This document shows, piece after piece, positions 1-6,705 of a DNA stretch of 12,637 bases. The first letter of the stretch is position 1. Every line of letters starts with the position of its first letter. A program made the translations under genes and the position numbers. The notes below the pieces were generated by a model. It had not been told where the DNA came from. It saw only the letters and a list, made by a program, of their open reading frames with translations, and did not search any database. Source of the stretch: Nitrospiraceae bacterium (GTDB taxonomy: Bacteria > Nitrospirota > Nitrospiria > Nitrospirales > Nitrospiraceae); the NCBI GenBank assembly GCA_025934615.1, contig JAICXS010000010.1, positions 1-12,637 on the forward strand, in the 5' to 3' direction.

Positions 1-1071
1 ATGAGACATTTCTGCGCCACTCTTCTTGCATTGAGCTTGGCTATCGGAATCACAGGAACCTGGGCAAGAGAATTTGATCCTGCCAATCCCCTTAATCCGC
101 CGGCACCGGTCTATTGGTGCCCGAACCGAACGTCCGATCAGCAGATCGCGGTAACCGCTGAGCCCGGTTGCACACCCCTAGTAGAAAAAGAAGAAGGACA
201 AAAGGGGAATGGAAAAGAAGAGAAGGTTAAAGACCCGATCAAAATCGTGGAAATTCAGAATGAAGCCTCGAACTTTGTGCACCGGTATCGTCAGTTCTTG
301 GATTGTTGTGCAAATAAGGTGGAGTCCATCGAAGATGTTGAAGACCTTCACGAACAGGCTTCTCATATTCTCAAGTCAGTACAACAGAAAGGTATTTACA
401 ACAGTGCTGGATTCGGCAAGGGAGATGGTGGAAGTACTCCGGGACCAGGGGACGGCACAGGAAGCGGTGGCTTAGCGGGGGGACCCGGAAAGAGTCCGAA
501 GCTCGGCACATTCGCCAGACAATATACCTTGAGTGAAATCGTCGGAACTGTTGCGCGCGCGCGCGACGACCTGCGCAAACTCAAGACTCGCCTGGAACAG
601 CTCGCCGAATCTAAGCAGAAGGTCGATACACTTGGTTATGAAGCGGCAGGACGAGAACGGCGGAGAATCGAAGATGAAGAGGACGCCATCGCCAAAGAGT
701 TTCGCGCCAAGCGTCCCCCGGCTTCGGCGCGCACCGGCATGGAGATACAGAGCACGACCTTGCCGAGCCGAATTGGCGGCGATATTGAAAGCACGACACT
801 AGGAAGCTCCTTTGGAGCCGATATTGGCTCAACAGTTTCACCGTACAGCAATGTGACCGAAGACCTGCACCCACGCAGAGGACAGAATATTGAAGACACG
901 AATCTACCGACGCGGTCCGGTCCGGCACTGGGTGGGGGAAATACGCCGACAAGCGACTTACCGACGTCAACCGGATTCGAAATCGGAACGACACAGGGTC
1001 CCACCGGTCCGTCAACAAACCCCTCGCGTGTGGGTCCTTGGATTGGCGATTCTAATCTGAATAATCGCTGA
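1..1071 (+). CDS. Secreted coiled-coil protein with C-terminal 13-residue repeats, function unknown
   Basis: 356 residues; I do not recognise a named family. Residues 1-22 form a typical Sec signal peptide (basic start, hydrophobic core, cleavage near TWA/RE). The mature N-terminus has a Cys pair (C40, C57) in a YWCP...PGCTPL context, then a Lys/Glu-rich stretch (62-80), a helical segment with a vicinal pair C102-C103, a Gly/Pro/Ser linker (140-167), and a charged probable coiled coil (about 177-236). The tail from 245 to the end is made of degenerate repeats with the pattern G-x-[DEN]-I-x-[SD]-T-x-L-P-[ST]. It is convergent with the propeller gene at 1078, with 6 bases between the stops. The ATG is the first base of the window, so promoter and ribosome binding site cannot be seen, but the signal peptide supports this start. 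A periplasmic or envelope structural role is a guess. Confidence 0.8.
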   Translation: MRHFCATLLALSLAIGITGTWAREFDPANPLNPPAPVYWCPNRTSDQQIAVTAEPGCTPLVEKEEGQKGNGKEEKVKDPIKIVEIQNEASNFVHRYRQFLDCCANKVESIEDVEDLHEQASHILKSVQQKGIYNSAGFGKGDGGSTPGPGDGTGSGGLAGGPGKSPKLGTFARQYTLSEIVGTVARARDDLRKLKTRLEQLAESKQKVDTLGYEAAGRERRRIEDEEDAIAKEFRAKRPPASARTGMEIQSTTLPSRIGGDIESTTLGSSFGADIGSTVSPYSNVTEDLHPRRGQNIEDTNLPTRSGPALGGGNTPTSDLPTSTGFEIGTTQGPTGPSTNPSRVGPWIGDSNLNNR

Positions 1072-1077
1072 CCTTGA

Positions 1078-2109
1078 TCATGTTCCTGACCCAATCGGCG
1101 CAATCGCTTCCCACGTCTCCCCTCCGTCTCGGCTGCGATACAGTCCGCTACCATTGGTGCCGACGTACAGCATTTGTGAATCGGTCGGACTCTGTACTAA
1201 TGAGCGTATATTGAGCGTCGCGAGTCCCTTATTAAGCGCCTTCCATGTCGCTCCACCATCTGTACTCTTATACACACCTTCGCGGCTGGCCACATACAGA
1301 GTGCCGGCCGTCGTCCTATCGAGCACCATCGCACTGATCATTTGATCGGGTAAAGATTGCGCAATCCGATCCCATGACTGCCCGCCATTCCCAGACTTAT
1401 AGATGCCGCTGAGCGTCGCGGCATATACAGTCTCCGGAGAAAACGGATCCACAGCCATAACCGTGACGCCCAACGCTCGTGAAGAAGCCAATTCCTTCGG
1501 CGATACAAGACCATTGTTGATCTTGTCCCATCGAGCGCCTTGATTGGTGCTCTTATACACGCCTCCGCTCGTTCCCGCATAGAGAATATCCGGTCGCACA
1601 GGATCCATCGCCAACGTCACGACCATCAATACTTCTTTCATTCCATCCATACGCTTTTGCCACTGCTCACCACCGTTCTTAGATTCGAAGACACCCATGG
1701 TCGTCGCCACGAATAATCGATTATTGTCGGCGGGGTCGAAGACAAATTGATTGACGACCGAGCTGATCGTGACATCGTCAAGCCCCGCGCGCAGCGATAC
1801 CCATCGCTGTCCGCCGTCATAGCTTTTATAGACGGCATCCCCCTTGGTGCCGGCATACACCGTCGCCGGATAAACCGGATCGATTGCCATGGAAATGACA
1901 CGCGAATGACTCATGTGATGCGACAGATTCTCCCAGGTCTGGCCGCCGTCGCGCGATTTATAGATGTAGTCGTTAGTGGCAACGTACAGGATGTCAGGAT
2001 TCTTGGGGTGAAGCGCAATCACCACAATGGCATCGCTCCGGCCGCAGCCGGAAGAAACGACAAAGAAGAACGCCAAGAGGAACAAGCACAGACGCCGGCA
2101 AGTGAACAT
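1078..2109 (-). CDS. Seven-bladed beta-propeller (BNR/Asp-box, VPS10-like) lipoprotein
   Basis: 343 residues. A signal peptide runs to a lipobox-like SSGC with C22 as the probable lipidated residue. The rest carries seven Asp-box motifs (S-x-[DN]-x-G-x-x-W) at about 52-59, 96-103, 143-150, 187-194, 239-246, 282-289 and 326-333, spaced 43-52 residues apart. Each is preceded by a strand of the type LYVAT..GVYKS. Seven evenly spaced boxes match one complete seven-bladed propeller, as in sialidase/BNR and photosystem-stability-factor-like (Ycf48/HCF136-type) proteins. Asp boxes are structural turns and do not imply hydrolase activity; no sialidase arginine triad can be assigned. The likely role is a periplasmic scaffold or assembly factor (inference). 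The -3 lipobox residue is Ser rather than Leu, so lipidation is likely but not certain. No clear Shine-Dalgarno precedes the ATG. It follows yajQ by 130 bases on the same strand. Confidence 0.85.
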   Translation of the reverse strand: MFTCRRLCLFLLAFFFVVSSGCGRSDAIVVIALHPKNPDILYVATNDYIYKSRDGGQTWENLSHHMSHSRVISMAIDPVYPATVYAGTKGDAVYKSYDGGQRWVSLRAGLDDVTISSVVNQFVFDPADNNRLFVATTMGVFESKNGGEQWQKRMDGMKEVLMVVTLAMDPVRPDILYAGTSGGVYKSTNQGARWDKINNGLVSPKELASSRALGVTVMAVDPFSPETVYAATLSGIYKSGNGGQSWDRIAQSLPDQMISAMVLDRTTAGTLYVASREGVYKSTDGGATWKALNKGLATLNIRSLVQSPTDSQMLYVGTNGSGLYRSRDGGETWEAIAPIGSGT

Positions 2110-2154
2110 GTGTGAGGGTATCAGCAGTACACCTTAATAAAAACGAACCTTAGG

Positions 2155-2197
2155 ATGCTCAAACACGTCTGTCCCAATGGGCACGTTGAGCATTTTT
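2155..2197 (+). terminator. Long hairpin with T5 tail, terminator-like on the plus strand
   Basis: ATGCTCAA (2155-2162) pairs with TTGAGCAT (2186-2193). An inner CGT/ACG and a CCCA/TGGG-type stem lie between them, and TTTTT (2193-2197) follows directly. This is intrinsic-terminator architecture for rightward transcription, although both flanking genes run leftward. Read leftward, the hairpin sits between yajQ and the propeller gene but is not followed at once by a T run, so it would be a processing or stabilising hairpin rather than a terminator. Confidence 0.45.
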
Positions 2198-2239
2198 CGA
2201 CCCCAGAACGAAGTTGGGGCGTTTGTCAGCATCCTCACA

Positions 2240-2737
2240 TTAGCGGTAATTGATGAACTGCAGATCAATCCCAAAGTCTTTTTGCTTCAAAAAGCTGATG
2301 GCGGTTTGAAGATCATCCTTGCTTTTGCTCAACACGCGAACCTGCTCTCCCTGGATTTGCGTTTGTACTTTGAGTTTTGCGTCCCGCATCTCCTTGCTGA
2401 TCGCCTTCGCTTTATCGCCCGGGATGCCGCTTTGAATCGCGATAACCTGACGAACGGTGCCGCCAAGCGCTTCTTCAAGCTTACCGCAATCGAGCGCTTT
2501 TACAGAGACGCCCCGCTTGATGCATTTTGCTTTGAGGATGTCCAAAACCGCGTTCAATTTATATTCATCGTCCGACACGACGGTGAGCTGTTTTTCTTTT
2601 TCATTGAGCGTCAGCTCCGTCTTCGATCCTTTGAAGTCGAAGCGCTGGCGAACTTCCTTGGTCGTATGCTCGACGGCATTTTTCACCTCTTGGAAGTCGA
2701 CTTGCGATACGACGTCGAATGAAAATTGGTCAGCCAT
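2240..2737 (-). CDS. yajQ: YajQ family nucleotide-binding protein (UPF0234/DUF520)
   Basis: 165 residues from MADQFSFDVVSQVDFQEV to the C-terminal FGIDLQFINYR, matching the usual 160-165 residues of YajQ. Family hallmarks visible are the N-terminal FDVVS segment, the RFDFKGSKTEL strand, the KRGVSVKALD segment, IPGDKAKAISKEMRD, and the C-terminal FLKQKDFGIDLQF. YajQ folds as two ferredoxin-like domains, binds nucleotides or tRNA, and in Xanthomonas the homologue binds cyclic-di-GMP and acts with a transcription regulator; whether that applies here is unknown. It is cytoplasmic. The open frame continues upstream to 2815 inside cstA, but the start at 2737 is preferred because of protein homology and a strong ribosome binding site; an adjacent ATG at 2740 lies too close to it. 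It is 43 bases downstream of cstA on the same strand, so co-transcription is likely. Confidence 0.95.
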   Translation of the reverse strand: MADQFSFDVVSQVDFQEVKNAVEHTTKEVRQRFDFKGSKTELTLNEKEKQLTVVSDDEYKLNAVLDILKAKCIKRGVSVKALDCGKLEEALGGTVRQVIAIQSGIPGDKAKAISKEMRDAKLKVQTQIQGEQVRVLSKSKDDLQTAISFLKQKDFGIDLQFINYR

Positions 2738-2742
2738 CATAA

Positions 2743-2748
2743 CCTCCC
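2743..2748 (-). promoter_or_regulatory. Ribosome binding site that fixes the yajQ start
   Basis: GGGAGG on the minus strand lies 5 bases upstream of the second of two tandem ATG codons if counted from 2743, and only 2 from the first. It rules out the longer reading frame beginning inside cstA. Confidence 0.8.
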
Positions 2749-2780
2749 GACAAAACGATCCGTGAAACGAGCCTTGGGCT

Positions 2781-4772
2781 TCAGCAGCACCCTCCGGAGG
2801 GCAGATGAAACCCATCGCCGGCGGTGAGGCGGCCGCTTACCGCAGATCCGCCGCTGGAGACGATCACCTCGCTACTGGTGAAGGGATGCTTCAGCACGAC
2901 ATATCCATACCATTGCCGGACACTATCCCCTACGACAATCAACGCCAAGAGCGCGACCACTCCAACTAAGGCAGCATCGATGTACAAGGCCGTGGCTTGT
3001 CCTCCGCCAACCGTGGCCGTGGCCTTGCTCACAAACAAAATCAGCATTTCATAGGCGCCGGTCAGCGTAATGACGCCGACAAAGGCCATCGGAATGACGG
3101 TCACCCATGCATAGTGCAACTTACGCATCTTGATCAGCACAGTGGTCGCGATGCACAGAGCGAGTGTCCCCAAAAGTTGATTGGCTGCCCCAAACATCGG
3201 CCAAATCGTCGAAATACTACCGGTGGCAATCAAATAGCCCCACGCTCCGACGACGATCCCACTGCTGACCACAACGCCAGGCCCCCAGGTCATGTCCCGC
3301 AGCGGAGGGTAATACCGGCCACCCATTTCCTGAATCAGATATCGCGCCACACGTGTGCCCGTGTCAATGGTCGTGAGGATAAATAGGGCTTCGAAGACGA
3401 GTGCAAACTGGTACCAATAGGCCATCAAGCCACCCATACCGGGCAACGCGGAAAAGATGGAGGCCATACCGACGGCCAATGACACAGCGCCGCCGGGCCG
3501 CCCCGCTACGTCCACTTCGACCAACTGTGACAGCGCGTCAACCTTCATCGTCGGAAATCCCATCGCGGCCAACGTCTCAGCGGATAACATCGTATTGATA
3601 TGCAGGTAGTCTCCAGGGGCCAACACTGATGCAGCAATAAGGGCCATCACCCCGACAAAGCTTTCGAGCAACATCGCGCTATAACCCACTATTGCCTGCG
3701 TCTCGTATTCAATCATCTTTGGGGTTGTGCCCGATGATACGAGGGAATGAAACCCCGAGATGGCGCCGCACGCAATCGTGATGAACAGAAACGGGAACAG
3801 CGTGCCTGGAATGATGGGGCCGCCGCCATTAATGAATGAAGTCACTCGCGGCATCTCGACCGTCGGCGCCATCAGCACCACACCCAGGCCCAGCAGGAGG
3901 ACGACGCCGAGTTTCATGAACGTGGAGAGATAGCCTCGCGGCACCAACAACATCCACGCGGGCAGGACGGAGGCGAGAAATCCATAGCCGCTCAAGAGCC
4001 ACACCAGTGTTGACCGCTCATACTCGAACCAAGCGGCGAGGCCCGATTGCGCCACGAGCCGTCCCAGCATCACGGATGCGACGAGAAGAGCCACCCCGAA
4101 TGCCGACACCTCACCGATGCGCCCTGGACGAAATTTCTGAAGGTAAAATCCCATCAGCAAGCCGATCGGAATCGTCATCGCAATCGTAAATGTGCCCCAT
4201 GCATTACGATAGAGCGCATTCACGACGGCAAGACCCAGACCCGCCAATGCGACGACCGCGATAAAGAGCACGGCGACCGCGGTCGCAATTCCCGTGATCG
4301 GGCCCAGCTCATCGCGGGCAATTTCAGGAAGCGAACGGCCATTCCGCCGCGTGGACGCGACCAAAATAATAAAGTCTTGCACCGCTCCTGCGAGGACGGC
4401 GCCGATGACGAGCCAGAGGAATCCCGGCACAAACCCGAACTGCGCCGCAAGTACCGGTCCCAATAGTGGACCGGCTCCGGCAATGGCGGCGAAGTGGTGA
4501 CCGAACAAGACATACTTGTTGGCGGGATAAAAATTCATCCCGTCATGCAGGCGGTGGGCAGGGGTCATACGGGTGTCGTCGAGTTCCAGGACACGCCGTG
4601 CCAAAAATCGGCCGTAAAAGCGAAGTGCCAGTACGTAGAAACAAGCGGCGGCCACCACGAGCCATAGCGCATTCACTTTTTCATCCGGATGGACGACGCC
4701 GGTGACGAAGCTGAACGCCACGGCGCACAGCATCGCGATACATCCCCACCACGCCATAAGGGCCAATCGCAT
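2781..4772 (-). CDS. cstA: Carbon starvation protein A (CstA) family membrane transporter
   Basis: 663 residues, somewhat shorter than the roughly 700 of E. coli CstA, mainly because of a shorter C-terminal region. Unmistakable family blocks include LRFYGRFLARRVLELDD, the RMTPAHR...DG.NFYP.NKYVLFGHHFA block before AGAGPLLGPVLAAQ (about 91-112), VQDFIILVASTRRNGRSL, PGRIGEVS, and ITIACGAISGFHSLVSSG followed by TTPK (about 331-352). Numerous hydrophobic segments show an inner-membrane protein. CstA/BtsT proteins take up pyruvate or peptides; which substrate applies here cannot be told. The reading frame also has a TTG start at 4790, but the ATG at 4772 is preceded by TTAGGA at 9 bases and gives a normal N-terminus; an ATG at 4757 is also possible. 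It lies 46 bases after the beta-barrel gene and 43 before yajQ, suggesting one transcript. The C-terminus ends in GGCC, a vicinal cysteine pair of no known meaning. Confidence 0.95.
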   Translation of the reverse strand: MRLALMAWWGCIAMLCAVAFSFVTGVVHPDEKVNALWLVVAAACFYVLALRFYGRFLARRVLELDDTRMTPAHRLHDGMNFYPANKYVLFGHHFAAIAGAGPLLGPVLAAQFGFVPGFLWLVIGAVLAGAVQDFIILVASTRRNGRSLPEIARDELGPITGIATAVAVLFIAVVALAGLGLAVVNALYRNAWGTFTIAMTIPIGLLMGFYLQKFRPGRIGEVSAFGVALLVASVMLGRLVAQSGLAAWFEYERSTLVWLLSGYGFLASVLPAWMLLVPRGYLSTFMKLGVVLLLGLGVVLMAPTVEMPRVTSFINGGGPIIPGTLFPFLFITIACGAISGFHSLVSSGTTPKMIEYETQAIVGYSAMLLESFVGVMALIAASVLAPGDYLHINTMLSAETLAAMGFPTMKVDALSQLVEVDVAGRPGGAVSLAVGMASIFSALPGMGGLMAYWYQFALVFEALFILTTIDTGTRVARYLIQEMGGRYYPPLRDMTWGPGVVVSSGIVVGAWGYLIATGSISTIWPMFGAANQLLGTLALCIATTVLIKMRKLHYAWVTVIPMAFVGVITLTGAYEMLILFVSKATATVGGGQATALYIDAALVGVVALLALIVVGDSVRQWYGYVVLKHPFTSSEVIVSSGGSAVSGRLTAGDGFHLPSGGCC

Positions 4773-4818
4773 AGCCAAGCATCCTAACAAGGCGTTCGGA
4801 AGTTGTAAACGAGGCGGC

Positions 4819-5550
4819 TCAGAAGGAGAGGCCGATCCCGATTGAGAAGAGCTGCGCGTGGAGGTTCAGCGTGACGCTCGGCCTTGATCCCAACGATCCT
4901 ATGCTGTCCCAATCATACTTCGCGGCGACATACTTGTACTCTCCAAAGAGAAAGACTTTTGGTGTGACGTACCCTCTCAGACCGCCCAAGAACTGGTAGG
5001 CGAACGTCATGCTGCCGCCGTTTCCGGTAATTCGGTCGGAGCCGTGCTGAATATCGGTATCGAGTAAGAATCCTGATGAGAGCCCGCCGCCCACCCCACC
5101 ATAGGGCTGAAGTATCTGTCCCGGGTAACGAAGCAATACATTGACCATGGTCGTCACCGCAATGAAGTCAGCATCGGCAGACCGTATCCCCGCCCCAGTC
5201 ATCATTCGCGGCGCCGTCACGCCGGCGCCTAAGATGAAAGTCTCCGCTTCAAGGCCGACAATCCGTTTCAGAACATGGGGGAAGATCCCTGCCTTGAATC
5301 CACCGCCAATTCCTCTTCCGACGGATGTCTGTGGAATTTCGTCACCGCCCACTTTCAACGTGCTCGCGTGCATGGGAAGGGTTCCGAGAGCATACGCGCT
5401 GAGATGTATGTCGATTTTTTTTGCTTCCACCTTTCCCAATTCTGGACTGGAGGCATCTTGAGCGTGGGCAGGAAGAACAAATAACAATGAGCAAAGGATC
5501 ATAGCCGCTGCACAGCATGTGGGACATGGCCTGATGAGAAATACAATCAT
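4819..5550 (-). CDS. Outer-membrane beta-barrel protein
   Basis: 243 residues. An N-terminal signal peptide with a hydrophobic core ends at about residue 30 (PAHA/QDA). The mature part shows alternating-hydrophobic strands with glycines and aromatics (for example KVFLFGEYKYVAAKYDW) and ends in phenylalanine (GIGLSF), the C-terminal signature recognised by the BAM complex. Size and pattern fit the small OmpA-like/OMP_b-brl barrel class of about 8 strands. No specific substrate or function can be assigned. It is the promoter-proximal gene of the leftward group with cstA and yajQ. No strong Shine-Dalgarno is visible before the ATG at 5550; a downstream ATG at 5502 would leave a shorter but still plausible signal peptide. 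Confidence 0.8.
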   Translation of the reverse strand: MIVFLIRPCPTCCAAAMILCSLLFVLPAHAQDASSPELGKVEAKKIDIHLSAYALGTLPMHASTLKVGGDEIPQTSVGRGIGGGFKAGIFPHVLKRIVGLEAETFILGAGVTAPRMMTGAGIRSADADFIAVTTMVNVLLRYPGQILQPYGGVGGGLSSGFLLDTDIQHGSDRITGNGGSMTFAYQFLGGLRGYVTPKVFLFGEYKYVAAKYDWDSIGSLGSRPSVTLNLHAQLFSIGIGLSF

Positions 5551-5575
5551 TACTCTAAATAGTTCTCAATATGCG

Positions 5576-5605
5576 TTGACGCTTAGCATACGAAATAGGT
5601 ACACT
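5576..5605 (+). promoter_or_regulatory. Sigma70-type promoter for the lipoprotein gene at 5646
   Basis: TTGACG (5576-5581) and TACACT (5600-5605) are separated by 18 bases. Transcription would start near 5612, giving an untranslated leader of about 34 bases that ends in the GAGGG ribosome binding site (5635-5639). The presence of a promoter matched to the upstream ATG argues that the gene begins at 5646 and not at the internal GTG at 5737. Confidence 0.6.
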
Positions 5606-5645
5606 CATTTATGTAGTACGTAACAACATTTAATGAGGGTGAATT

Positions 5646-6054
5646 ATGCACGTATTAGCTGGGCTCCTAACCTTCCTCATCATGGCTCAGGGATGTTCCA
5701 TATATAAAGCTGCAACCGCGGCGCCCTCCTGTCGCAGTGGAGAATGTGAAAATCGGGAGTAATAGACCGGCAGTGATATCCGTATTTGGAATGCCTAGGT
5801 CAACAGAATCCATGGAAGGCGAGCGGACTGAGATCTTTGAATTTACGTCGGGATTGCATGAAGCATCAAAAGCCAGAATTGTGCTCTACATAGCCGGCGA
5901 CGTGTTTACGCTGGGATTGGCTGAACTAATCTTTTGGCCGATGGAATTGGCCGTACTCGATGGATCACAAGGCCGGGCAGTCGTCACATATGGCCAGGAT
6001 AATATCGTCAAGCTGATTAATGTGACTAAAAAAGATGGTACGCCGTGGGAGTAA
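5646..6054 (+). CDS. Small lipoprotein with SmpA/BamE-like repeat motif, split by a single-base frameshift
   Basis: Two overlapping frames together make one gene. Frame A (5646-5762) starts with ATG, 6 bases after GAGGG, and encodes a lipoprotein signal MHVLAGLLTFLIMAQGC (C17), then SIYKAATAA, before running out of frame to a TAA at 5760. Frame B is open through 5737 (GTG) to the TAA at 6052-6054 and encodes 105 residues from VENVKIGSNRPAVISVFGMP. Removing one C from the CCC at 5724-5726 joins them into a 135-residue protein reading ...ATAAPPVAVENVKIGS. The I-G-S-N-R-x-A-V-I-x-V-F-G-x-P element resembles the helix-strand motif of SmpA/OmlA/BamE-type lipoproteins (weak inference), followed by a hydrophobic stretch around YIAGDVFTLGLAELIFWP. 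It could be a pseudogene, a sequencing error, or a +1 programmed shift at CCC-T. If only frame B is expressed, it would be a cytoplasmic protein without a signal. Confidence 0.7.
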
Positions 6055-6233
6055 CTGATTAAAAATAGACATGCAGGATGAACAGCAGTTCATTGCCGTG
6101 ACCGTCCCGGCGATTGAACTCTACAATTTCTAGCGGTCATCGGTGAGGATACCATGCACTTCTCCACACGGGCAGGCATCAATGACTATTAAGCGGCATA
6201 GTTTGTACTACGACCGCTGTTACAAATCTTCGC

Positions 6234-6270
6234 AAAAAAACGGGCCTTGAGGCATTGCCCCCAAGGCCCC
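6234..6270 (-). terminator. Rho-independent terminator of the TRL-like lipoprotein gene
   Basis: On the minus strand GGGCCTTG and CAAGGCCC form an 8-bp stem (plus-strand arms 6242-6249 and 6262-6269) closed by a small inner GGC/GCC stem, followed after one G by seven Ts (6234-6240). It begins 20 bases after the stop of the gene at 6291. On the plus strand there is no T run, so it is directional. Confidence 0.9.
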
Positions 6271-6290
6271 TTCTAAAACCGACCGCTCTC

Positions 6291-6605
6291 CTACTGGCCT
6301 TTAACGATCGTGCACCAGTCCCCGATGATACCCAGGATACTCTTCGCCGAATAATCGATGTGGGAGACTTGAGTGATTCCGCCGTTCGCTTTTGCGGCGG
6401 AGATGCTCGCATCACCGGTTGCGACTAATCCCAGAATGGTCTGAGCGCAAGCTTTGCCTTCTTTTGTGGCATTCGTATTGGTCGTCGCAATGTACCCATA
6501 TTTGGTGTCATTAAAAAACACACCGACTAACGGTGAAGCTACCGGCTGGCAGGCAGTCAGGCTCAAAAATCCGACCCCGATCATCGTTATGGCCAATTTA
6601 TTCAT
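6291..6605 (-). CDS. TRL-like family lipoprotein
   Basis: 104 residues. The signal peptide ends in a canonical lipobox LTAC with C19 as the lipidated residue. The mature part is short and carries the features of the TRL-like (PF13146-type) family: VGVFFNDTKYGYIATTN, then KEGKACAQTILGLVATGDAS (C53), a SISAAKANGGIT segment, and HIDYSAKSILGIIGDWCTIVKG with C97 near the end. The family's biochemical function is unknown; it is an envelope lipoprotein found in diverse Gram-negative bacteria. The start is fixed by AAAGGAG (plus-strand 6614-6620) 8 bases upstream of the ATG. It has its own near-consensus promoter and its own terminator, so it is a single-gene transcription unit that is probably strongly expressed. 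Confidence 0.85.
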   Translation of the reverse strand: MNKLAITMIGVGFLSLTACQPVASPLVGVFFNDTKYGYIATTNTNATKEGKACAQTILGLVATGDASISAAKANGGITQVSHIDYSAKSILGIIGDWCTIVKGQ

Positions 6606-6650
6606 TATGCCTTCTCCTTTGGTGGTTGGTTAAAAGCGCGAATGGTGTGA

Positions 6651-6679
6651 AATATAAAGCTACCTACGATACCTGTCAA
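6651..6679 (-). promoter_or_regulatory. Near-consensus sigma70 promoter for the TRL-like lipoprotein
   Basis: On the minus strand TTGACA (plus 6674-6679) is followed by exactly 17 bases and TATATT (plus 6651-6656). This matches the consensus at 11 of 12 positions. The leader would be about 40 bases, including the AAAGGAG ribosome binding site. It lies in the gap after the DUF4105 gene. Confidence 0.85.
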
Positions 6680-6705
6680 CGTTATTCATCGAGGCAGATG
6701 ATTAC

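Noticed and set aside
1046..1068. GCGATT/AATCGC inverted repeat at the end of the first gene as a terminator for the propeller gene
   Set aside because: Only six base pairs, an AT-rich 11-base loop and no T run.
636..1154. Long minus-strand open frame (172 codons) opposite the repeat tail of the first gene, plus other long antisense frames such as 3401-3598 and 4047-4466
   Set aside because: No ribosome binding site, no family resemblance, and composition expected of antisense shadows of coding DNA with a GC-biased third position.
2199..2221. Second hairpin (CCCCA/TGGGG) just after yajQ
   Set aside because: A five-base-pair stem with a nine-base loop and no T run in the yajQ direction is too weak to call a terminator.
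2790..2801. Perfect 12-base palindrome CCCTCCGGAGGG
   Set aside because: It lies within the last codons of cstA (Pro/Ser/Gly codons), has no T run and has no start codon at a useful distance from the GGAGG it contains. Probably chance.
2738..2815. N-terminal 26-residue extension of YajQ into cstA
   Set aside because: The extension does not resemble YajQ, and the strong ribosome binding site marks the start at 2737.
6071..6133. A 20-codon ATG frame (MQDEQQFIAVTVPAIELYNF) after the frameshifted lipoprotein gene
   Set aside because: No ribosome binding site, very short and no recognisable pattern. The 6055-6233 gap shows no other gene, repeat or plus-strand terminator.
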